Source of the DNA: Corylus avellana
Taxonomy: Eukaryota; Streptophyta; Magnoliopsida; Fagales; Betulaceae
Direction of reading: 5' to 3'
NCBI RefSeq assembly: GCF_901000735.1
Contig: NC_081549.1
Location: 3,172,942-3,236,941 of the forward strand
DNA length: 64,000 nt
Shown here: in pieces, positions 10,526-19,840 of the stretch
Layout of the letters: each line of letters begins with the position of its first letter
Position numbering within the stretch: the stretch's first letter is position 1
Made by a program: the position numbers and the translations under genes
Notes under the pieces: model-generated
What the model was told of the DNA's origin: nothing
Database searches by the model: none
What the model saw: only the letters and a program-made list of their open reading frames with translations

Positions 10526-12858
10526 CACTACAAAAAACTGTATATTTTGTAACAGCAGTTTAGTAACGTGTTAATAGGGTTGACATGTTACTAAGTGTTA
10601 CTAATGTGTGTGTAGTAACGTGTCTGGCGTGTTAATAATTTGGGTGTTGCTAAATTTATTTTCGTAAAATGTCAATTTTAACATGTTAAAATTGACACAT
10701 TACTAAATAGTAATGTGTCAATTTTGACACGTTACAAAACCATGCAGAAAAATAATAATAATAATAGTAATAATAATAATAATAATAAATTAATCCAAAA
10801 TTTATTTATTTGTACACCTGATAACAATAGCTATCAATTGTTATTATTACCAACATGAACATACATCATTTCTCAACATACATCCATATCCGATACATCC
10901 ATTTGGATGTATTTCTCAATATACATCAATTTCTCAACATCAATTGCTATCAACATACATCATTTCTCAACATCAATTGCTATCAACATACATCATTTCT
11001 CAAGTCGTATCCAAACTAGCAATCAAGATGATGTCCACAAAACATACTTATATACATCATTGTCTATATACATCAACATTGTTAATAAACAAATAATTTC
11101 AACTATATATATATACACATTAACAAAACATAAGAAATACAACTTAAGTGATTCGCGAATACATTACGTACAAACACCCCAACAAAAAACCGAGTGAACA
11201 CCATCATGACGGGTCGACTTGTCCGCACTCACTACAAATGACTAAACAACAATCAATCAGCAAACAAACACTCGAACAATCAATTAGGAATCATCAAGTC
11301 CTAAGTGATTAGCAACGTCAAAGTATACGAAAGTCATACTCAACAATATTCAGGTTTAGTAACGTGTATAAACGTCAAATAAACAACTTCAACGTTATAT
11401 CTACACTGCCAACACACACCTCAGGGTATATACATAGTTTCAATGATAATCCATTCGAAATGTGAAAATGATCTGAAATTACGAAGCATATATATGATCT
11501 ACGCGAATCCAGCATTTCCTCAACCACAACATATATTAATTAGTATTCCTAATTTTCAAGTATTTTGAGTTAAGTATATACATTATTTATGAATATTCGA
11601 TAAAAACTTCTTATTAAGTCATATGTATACATACGGGCTTGTTGAACCAGTGGTACATTATCTTGATAAGCGAGACTTTTGTCCAATCGGGGTCCGTTGT
11701 GGGTTTTCGTTTTGATCGCCGTTCTTAGCTTCTAGCCTTACGTCATCTACACATATTACGGTGTAAATGTGTTATACACATGCATGTGTTCCAAAAACAT
11801 ACGAATAAAGTGTGATTACCAAACAAAATTACTAACTGTTAAAATGATAGTCATTTCAGAAGTTGATCGTATTACTTAAAAGAAACAAAAACTAATATAG
11901 TTTTACCTGATCGGCTAGCTACTGAGGACCTCACAATCACATGGACTTGGGACTCTACATCGTGTGGAGCTCTAACATTGGTCACCTCTGGCTCGGTGAC
12001 ATGTCTCGAGCCCTTAAGCACATGAACTCGAGCCTCATACGCCGTCTGTTCAGCAATCTATGCAGCCATCTACGCAGCCATCTGTGTGGTAACCTGCTGG
12101 GTCATCTCCGCAGTAATCTCAGCCCTCTGCTGGGCCATCTGCTTAGGATACATATGGTTGCACAGTTGGCCCAGCAGTGAGTGCGGAGAAGTCGACCCGT
12201 CATGATGGTGTTCACTCGGTTTCTTGTTGGGGTGTTTGTACGTAATGTATTCGCAAATCACTTAAGCTGTATTTCTTATGTTTTGTTGATATATATATAT
12301 ATATATAGTTGGAATTATTTGTTTATTAACAATGTTGATGTATATAGACAATGATGTATATATGTACGTTTTGTGGACATCATCTTGATTGATAGTTCGG
12401 ATACGACTTGAGAAATTATGTATGTTGATAGCAATTGATGTTGAGAAATGGATGTATGTTGATAGCCCATGAAGTTGAGAAATTGATCTATTTTGAGAAA
12501 TACATCCAAATGGATATATCGGATATGGATGTATGTTGAGAAATGATGTATGTTGATGTTGGTAACAATAACAATTGATAGCTATTGTTATCAGGTGTAC
12601 AAATAAATAAATTTCGAAGAAATCTATTAAAAAAAAAAAATTGTATGGTTTAGTAGACACGTTACTAACGTTTAGTAATTAGTAACGTGTCAATTTTGAC
12701 ACGTTAATTAAGTTTAGTAATGTGCCAAAATTGACACGTTACTGAAATGGATTTAGCAACCAGACACGTTGCTACACACACATTACTAACATTTAGTAAC
12801 ATGTCAACCCTATTAACACGTTACTAAACTGCCGTTACAAAATATTCAGTTTTTTGTA
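10526..12858. mobile_element. CACTA-like (En/Spm) element with ~690-bp terminal inverted repeats
   Basis: The left end is CACTACAAAAAACTG at 10,526; the right end is its complement CAGTTTTTTGTA, missing the last bases (GTG). Arms of about 690 bp (10,526-11,215 and 12,180-12,858) are inverted copies of one another. Subterminal motifs AGTAACGTGT and their complements are repeated many times, as in CACTA elements, where they are transposase-binding sites. The unique centre keeps a decayed minus-strand coding piece (11,930-12,250). No TSD is visible: the left flank matches copy B at 52,365 but the right flank matches 54,785, so insertion came with a deletion. Confidence 0.82.
11930..12250 (-). 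pseudogene. Decayed plant transposase (Ptta/En/Spm-type) C-terminal coding piece
   Basis: The minus strand reads QMAQQRAEITAEMTQQ, then stops, then IAEQTAYEARVHVLKGSR and a Val/Glu-rich tail, ending at a GT donor-like GGTAAAAC. Glutamine/alanine-rich repeats of this kind are usual at the C-end of plant En/Spm-associated transposase proteins. At least two in-frame stops make it non-functional. Confidence 0.5.
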
Positions 12859-13059
12859 TATCTTGAATAATATGTCTGCTTGATATACATTTTTGGCAAT
12901 GTCTGCAGCCATGGCCATTCTTCTGTTCTGTAAGTAATAAACAAAAGTAGGTAAGATGCATGGTCATAAAATACACATTTCCGGCCAATTCCTAGAAATC
13001 CAATTAAGTATGTGTTCCTTTTTACCTTGTTAAATCTTTTTTATTTTTCCCCACTGCTC

Positions 13060-14330
13060 TACTACAAAAAACAGGAGTATTAGTGACGTGTATACTATTC
13101 ATTAATATCTGCTACGTCACCATTTAGTGACCTGGCAGTTAATGACACGTTATTAAAATATTTAGTAACGTGTAAAACTCCACACGTCACCATTTGGTGA
13201 CGTATCATAAATAACACGTTTCCAAAATGGTAACGTCTCAATGAGACACGTTACCAATTTGGTAAAATGCCAATTTAACACGTTACCAAATTGGTAACGT
13301 GCTATTATGACACGTTACCAAATTGGTAACGTGTCCAAACCACACGTTACAATAGGGTATTGGGAACCTGCGCGCGACCAGCTGGTTTCCAATATTTTTT
13401 TTCCCCCATTTTCTTTCTTTCTTCCCTCCTATTTTTTTTCTACTTCCCCCGCACAAGCCTTCTTCTCTTTTTCTCTCTATCTTTTCCTTTCTCTTCTTCG
13501 AAGAAGAGGAAATTTCCTCTCCGGCACTAGCCTCTCACAGTACTCTCTCTCTCTCTCTCCGGCAACTCCTTCCGGCAAGTCCAGCCTCTCTCCATCCATC
13601 TCCTCAGGTATATATATTCCTCATTATATATATATATAGCTTGTGTTTTGCATTAATATATTGGGGTTTAATATATATATATATATATATAGCTTGTCTT
13701 TCTATTGTTAGAAAAAATGGCTAGGTTGAAACAAGCCAAAGAAGAGGTTGAAAAAGCGATAGCTGAATATCAGGCCTAAATGGAGCTCGAGTTCCAGAGG
13801 AAAGTTGCAGATGTTTGTATATGTTGTTGAAACTGATTCAAGGCATTCTGAGTTCTATGATATTATTTGATGGTTTATTAAATCTGATTCCATGATATTA
13901 TTTGAAAAAAAAAAAAAAAAAATTAGATTCCATGATTTCAACTGTGCTGGGTTTGGATTTTTGAAAATCAGATTCTATAATATTATTTGAAAAAAAAAAT
14001 TCCGGAAAAAAAATTTGAAAAAAAAAATTTCAAATTTTTGTCCAGAATTTTTTTTTTAATAATTTTTTAAACTTTAGTAACGTATCAAATTTGACACGTC
14101 ATCATTTGGTGACGTGTCAAACTAAATGGTGACATGTCAAACTTGACACGTTGCTAAAAATTTAGTAACGTGTCAGAAATTGACACATTACTAAATTCCT
14201 AGTAGTTACAACCAATTTGGAAATGCCCCAGACACGTTACCAATGACACGTTACTAACCTTTAGTAACGTGTCAACAGCCTTGACACGTCATTAACGGTC
14301 CGTTACAAAAAAATTTGAATTTTCGTAGTG
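13060..14330. mobile_element. Second CACTA-like element, 1.27 kb
   Basis: The left end is TACTACAAAAAACAGG (first base changed from C); the right end is the complement of CACTACGAAAATTC at 14,330. Both ends are packed with AGTAACGTGTC and GACACGTTAC motifs, several arranged as palindromes. Copy B lacks it (empty site near 54,960-54,975). It is non-autonomous: inside is a pyrimidine-rich leader and a short relic (MARLKQAKEEVEKAIAEYQA, stop, MELEFQRKVADV) resembling a transposase tail. Confidence 0.82.
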
Positions 14331-14938
14331 TTATATTTTTGTGTAAAATGATTTTCTCTCTGGTTAGTAGCTTTTTCATTTTCATTTAAATCATTAATCC
14401 TTCTTCTTTTCGATATTTTTCTTCTCTAATTAAGGCAACTTGATTTATTATTCATTTTATTTTTTCTGTTCATGCAGATTGATATTATTGGAATAGAATG
14501 CCAAACATGTTATACGGAGGTTGCTGCTACATTAACGCTACATCATATATGGAAAAGATGTGGTTGAACTTGAAGTTGGTTTAATTGATTCAAATACTAA
14601 ACTTTTTTGCCCTTAAGATCTTGTTGCTGCGCGCGTCATGGTAGATTACAATATCCTAATTACATTTTATGAAAATTTTAAAGATGTGTACTGAAAATCT
14701 GAAACTATAAAATAGATGTTGATGGTTCTTTTTGCCATTTTTCTTTCTAGTTTTATAACTCTAATTATCATTTACAGCTATAATATGCTGCTACACCAAT
14801 TGCAGCATATGAATTTCACGTGCATTTTTAATAGCCGGAGAAAAATTGAAAAAGAATTTATTAAAAAAACACATGTTTCTCACATATCCCACAATTTCAA
14901 TTTCTTTGATATTATGTGAAATACTAATTTTAAATAAC

Positions 14939-14972
<34 letters not shown>

Positions 14973-15347
14973 CATTTTATTGGTGGCCGGCTTAAAAGAT
15001 TTCTCATAAACACAAGAAATTAAAAATACACTATTACAAAAAAAAAAAAAAAGGACTGCACCCTAGCAATTTGAAGCACAGTGATTAATGAAGACACAAT
15101 TTGAGTCTTTTTGTTTCCTTTGGCAAGATATTTTCCCTGATAACGTACGTGAGTTTTCTTTTGTTTCTTTTCCCTTAGCTAGGCATAACTGATCTTCACG
15201 ATTTTAAACACTACGTACTTTGGAATACTATTTTAAAAAAATAAAAGATATGTGACCCAATTTGTGTATTTGTAAATAATATTAAAAAAATTAACTTTAA
15301 TATTGTTTATAAAAATTACAAAATAAAATTTTTTACATATATACTTA
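14331..15347. other. Copy A intergenic segment shared with 54,965-57,150
   Basis: No coding frame. Relative to copy B it lacks a 267-bp SINE (empty target at about 14,443-14,460) and about 400 bp containing an SDR fragment: after CCAATTGCAG it jumps directly to GAATTTCACGTGC. It includes a long (AT)n tract at 14,941-14,970. Confidence 0.75.
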
Positions 15348-15944
15348 TAGGGGTATAAACGAGCCAAACTTGAACGAGCTTTCCTTATTTGGACTTGGCT
15401 TGTTTAAATTTTACTCGAGCTCGAGCCGAGCTTAAGGACGAGCCAAAAAATCGAGCCGAGCCGAGCCAGTTCACGAGCTGGCTCTTATATTTTATTTTAT
15501 TTATTTAATTTATTATTTTATTATTTTATTATAAATTTAAACTTCAAGTACTCTTAAACGGCTCAAAAGCCAGCTTGCATATGAGCATTTGCTTAGTCTG
15601 GCTAGCGAAGTATGGAGCTTGAGTTAATACAACAAGGCACTGGGTTTCGAAGAGAAAGGATATGCATTATTTTATAATAAAATAATGCTATTAGAAAAAA
15701 AAAAAAAAAAATCATCAATTTTTAATATTAATATGAGGAATTATGTGAATAACTACCAATTCAAGCTTTATACGAACTGCTCACGAGCTTAGCTAAGTCA
15801 AGCTGAGCTAGCTTCATTTAATATTCGAGCCAAGATTCGTGTTCACGAAATACTTCATTTAATATTCGAGTCGAGCACGAGCTGAGCTTATGAGAGCCGA
15901 GCCCGAACTTGCTCGCGAGACGCTTCGCTCACTTAACAGCCCTA
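15348..15944. mobile_element. hAT-type non-autonomous element, 597 bp, 8-bp TSD
   Basis: Flanked by perfect 8-bp direct repeats TATACTTA (15,340-15,347 and 15,945-15,952). The ends read TAGGGGTATAAAC and, on the other strand, TAGGGCTGTTAAG, a short imperfect inverted repeat of the TAGGG class. Subterminal regions are full of GAGCCGAGC/GAGCT motifs on both strands. Copy B has the uninterrupted target (AAATACTTAGCC, near 57,160). There is no transposase coding. Confidence 0.9.
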
Positions 15945-16349
15945 TATACTTAGCCAAAAATAAAATGTTATATAACTGAATTTGAGTATTCACAAATAAT
16001 ATTAAAGATATTAACTTAATTATTGTCTATAAAATTTTTTTGAAAACCTTCCCAAAACTTTCATGAACTTTCAACACTACTTCCAAAAAATTAAATTTAT
16101 ATATACAACAAACAAATTTTTTTTAAAAAAACCACTTCATCTATCCATCTCTGGTTTTACAACGATCTGTACATATGTGAAAATGGAAGAAGATCAAGGT
16201 AAAATCCTTAAAAATAAAAATAAATTGTAATTATCTTGTATGACAATGCCAATTCAAACCTACTAATAAGTGCCAATCCAATTTTTTTTCATTTATTGCG
16301 TATGCTTTCTTTGCACTCAACCCAAGCATAACCTTAAAACACAACAAGA

Positions 16350-17065
16350 AGAATAAGGAATACAATAAGAATTACAAAACCTTTGCAATTTATTCTTCCT
16401 TGTACACGACAAGCGACCCACTTGACTTCTACCGCAGTAGCCATTTCCAGAACATCTGGCACAATTCTTCTATAAGATTTCATTTCACCGGAACTCCGAT
16501 TGGCTTCATGTATTTTCTTTTCTCAAATAAACTAGAATAATATCTCTCTCTAAGCTCTCTGTTTTTGCTCTCAGAATACGTACGTATTATGAGCAAACTA
16601 GTTTGTTTAAATAGAGAATAAAATAACAAATAAGCAGCCATGTCCGGACAGGGATAAATGGGTGTCCGGACATGGCTAGGGTTACATATGCGTAACCTAG
16701 TGATGTCCAGACATCCAAGTCTTGTGTCCAGACAGGCCATTTAAAATGGGCTTTCTGGAAATTGGGTTTGGACCCAACTTCTGATGGTCCGGACCCTCCT
16801 TCAAAACACTGTTGCTAGAAATGGGGTCTGGACCCAACTTCTGGTGGTCCGGACCTGCACATCAAAATAGGCTTGCTAGTTTTTGTGTCCGGACCCGGCT
16901 TTTGACGGTCCGGACACGCCCTTCAGATGGTGTTTTCGGGATATTGGGTCTGGACCTGGCTTCTAGCGGTCCGGACAAGGCCTTCTGGAATCAAATTTCT
17001 GGACATGCTGAGATGCTTCATTTTCAACAAATTACATGCAAACCGAATGTGCCAAAACATAACCT

Positions 17066-17100
<35 letters not shown>

Positions 17101-17110
17101 GGAGAGAATT
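16350..17110. other. Copy A-only segment in place of the LEA2 gene, with TCCGGAC repeats
   Basis: Homology to copy B stops near 16,350 and resumes near 17,110, whereas copy B has the LEA2 gene and its flanks (57,740-58,810) there. The segment holds about ten GTCCGGAC or GTCYRGAC sites between 16,640 and 17,000, partly as diverged ~65-bp direct repeats (TTGGGTCTGGACC...CTTCT..(T/C)GGTCCGGAC). No gene is recognised; an 86-codon minus frame at 16,480-16,740 is unconvincing. An LTR fragment is possible. Confidence 0.6.
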
Positions 17111-17190
17111 GTTAGACTTACAAAATATTTTTTTTTAAAAATAATTCTTATAAAGTGATGTGGCACAATATAATAGAATTTCACGTTCCT

Positions 17191-17312
17191 TTTTTTTTTT
17201 TTTTTTTGTGACATGTCCACACAAGAGGTGGGATGAGAAATTCAAACTAGTGACCTTCGCTTGATAAGACGTGGTCTCCAGCCGATTGAGCTATCCCTTA
17301 GGGATACACTCC
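17191..17312 (-). mobile_element. tRNA-derived SINE, minus orientation
   Basis: On the minus strand it reads CCTAAGGGATAGCTCAATCGG (A-box region), then CTAGTTTGAATTTC (B-box-like), ending in a poly-A tail seen as poly-T at 17,191-17,208. It is the same family as the SINE at 63,589-63,711. It is absent from copy B near 58,870, but its TSD is not clear. Confidence 0.78.
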
Positions 17313-17332
17313 TTTCAAATATGATAGAAATA

Positions 17333-17491
17333 GAAAAATGCTTGGCTTCATTAAAAAATTCATCTTTTGACCATTTTAATCCTAGGTGACATGGTCCATT
17401 TTAAAATTAATAGATTTTTGAAAAATGAGTCATGTCACCTAAAATTAAAATGGTCAAAATATAAAATTTTTAATGAAGCCAAGCATTTCTC
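17333..17491. mobile_element. MULE-type MITE, 159 bp, 9-bp TSD
   Basis: Nearly the whole element is an inverted repeat: GARAAATGCTTGGCTTCATT at each end, with matched GACCATTTTAAT and AGGTGACATG blocks inside. It is flanked by perfect ATAGAAATA direct repeats (17,324-17,332; 17,492-17,500). Copy B lacks it. The 9-bp TSD points to Mutator-like mobilisation. Confidence 0.88.
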
Positions 17492-17850
17492 ATAGAAATA
17501 TGATATGCATATAATATCTAGGCCATTTAAAGCTACCATATATAATAGAAAGTTGACTGAAGTAGTGAAATCTTCTAGAGAGAGAAACTCCTCCACCGCC
17601 TCCCTCGGCCACTACTTTCTTTACCCTCTCCTCCCTTACTGCTGTCAATAGTTTAGATTCTCACGAGGTATATTGAATTAAGCACAAACTATAATTGCCT
17701 TTGATCCTTCAAAAAAAAAAAAAAAATTGCCTTTGAAAGTGATAAATAATTAGATGATAAAAATAAATAGATAATTTCATTACAATTAATTATTAAATTT
17801 TAAGAACTTTACTGTGTAGTTATTAATTAGCAAATCTAGTTCTAAACCAT

Positions 17851-19840
17851 TCACTCTTAACAAATCAGATTTACCTTATCTTGACGAAAAGAAAAAGAGA
17901 AAAACCTCTTGTGTAGAGTAACACCTACTAAACCATCATTGTATGTCCCAATCCAATCTATATTTGACAAAATGCTAACCTCGCCACTCTTATCAAGACC
18001 ACCTCATCAGATTCATCTTCTTGTGTGATGGCTCAATGAAGCAGGACATCTCTTAAACCTTCCAAAATATAGAAAACTAACATATAGGTTTGGTTTATTA
18101 AAAAAAAAAAATGAAGGTTTAACAATGAAGGGAGATTGTTAGTAGATGGAATTGGGAATAGAAATTAGGGTTTTGAAGCTCTTTTATCTATCTTTCTGAC
18201 GGATTTACCAGAAACACAGACACTGAAGAAGTGCAGTTATTAGGCTGAAAGCTGAAGAATAAGATAGAGAAAGAAGAAGAATGAAGGAAAGAAAAACAGA
18301 GCAATAAGCAAGAAGATTCTAGACACTCTGACAAAATCAGTCACAGTGAATTCCTGATAATCTGCTTGAGAGAACCACAACCATTTTTCTAGGACCCTAA
18401 AAAACACTTAACTATAGCCCTGGAATAAGTTTTTTCACAAATCATTGACCAAAGCCAACTAGAAGTAGCCAAAACAGATCAAAACCATTGGTAAGTTTGG
18501 AGCTTCAGTAACATGAAAAACACCAAGTCTATAGTAACTAAACCTCGTCCTTACTCCCAAGATAGGAACTGCAGATATAAGAAGACTAACAGAAAAACAT
18601 TTCTCAAAATAGGAAAGTCCCAGAGAACAACCACAGACACTATCTTTTTGTTGGGGCCCATAGGCCTAGGCTCAGAGGCTCATGTCACTGTGTATTTTGC
18701 AGCTTCACTCACATATTGACACACCAAGCCAAAAGAATAATCTAACTATTCTTACATTAAGCAAAAGTGGAGAATGCATTCTAGATTCCAGAAACAAATA
18801 TGACTGAAGATAATTCTCAATGATGCCCCACCGTATTGCAGGTTTCGAAAGGAGGGCTGACAACCCAATTGGTGGTTCGATCAAAGCAAAGGCACTAAAA
18901 AAAAATTCAGAATAGAACCAACTTGAACTTCAAAGTTGAAAAGAGTAGAGTTATGAAATCTACAAAATCTTAAGATACACACAAGCTTAAAAGCTATCAC
19001 AGCCAATAACCTGCTTTTATTCTCTTTTAAGTTATGATGATTTGCTAGAGAATAAAACCATAGCCACAAAGACTAAGGCCTCAACATGACTATAGCAAAT
19101 CTTACTAGCTTCTCCTTTTGTTTTTCTATGGAGAGGCTGACATTCCAATCAACAGCCTGGATTATGATTTAATATTCCATCCACCGAGAAGGGCAGCAGC
19201 ACAGCAAAGAGAGTAACATATCATCTCAACTGTAATTTCAGGTCATATATTTTGAAAAATCTAGTTAAGCTTAGAAAGTGTAAGGCTACTTAAATCTAAA
19301 ACTAAAATTACAAGAAAGAGAGGGAGAGAGAGACTTAACTTTTACAAGATATAGTTCAAATGCAAAACTGTCATGGTTCAGGACTGCACATGCCACAAGC
19401 ATAATCTACACCTAAAGTGTGATATTACAAATACATTTGAGACGTTAAACCTCAACTCAAGGCCCATCCAAAGCTCAAAACTGACACCAGCCTCAAGACC
19501 AAGCAAAGGAAAAAAACTCAAATAGGAAGAAATTTTATATAAATTAAGATGCCTCGTCTAATTGAAACTCTACTACCAACATTTAGATTCATGGAATTGC
19601 ACGATAACATAACAATACTCGTAAACCCTGCACCCAATTGGATTTTTTCACATCATCAAAATGCGTTCTATTGCAAATTAACTGACCTCGTGAAAGTAAA
19701 TCAAGTTAAGTCATCCATACTACAGGAGCAATCCAACACAATAGAGAACAGACTCAGCAAAGTACTCTAAGTTCCTCAACTCAATTAACAGATATTAACA
19801 ATAAAAATAAAAATAAAAATAAACGACATTACTTGAAAAC
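17851..19840. other. Intergenic, no gene seen
   Basis: This stretch lies beyond the segmental duplication and downstream of the KEN-like gene (minus strand). Short frames have no recognisable similarity. It may include the 3' UTR of the gene at 19,841. Confidence 0.6.

Larger units (their letters stand above)
1..17850. repeat. Segmental duplication, copy A (partner 49,357-59,290)
   Basis: Long near-identical stretches run in the same order and orientation in both places: 1-1,790 with 49,357-51,123; 9,380-10,525 with 51,224-52,365; 12,870-13,058 with 54,790-54,960; 14,331-15,340 with 54,965-57,150 (with indels); 15,945-16,350 with 57,160-57,740; and 17,500-17,850 with 58,925-59,290. The homology starts at base 1, so the duplication probably continues to the left of the window. 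Copy A is longer because transposons have been inserted, but it lacks the LEA2 gene, an SDR fragment and about 2.4 kb downstream of the kelch gene that copy B keeps. Confidence 0.93.

Noticed and set aside
13307..13639. 110-codon Ser/Phe-rich frame inside the second CACTA-like element
   Set aside because: Pyrimidine-rich leader sequence of the element; no conserved motif and no partner copy.
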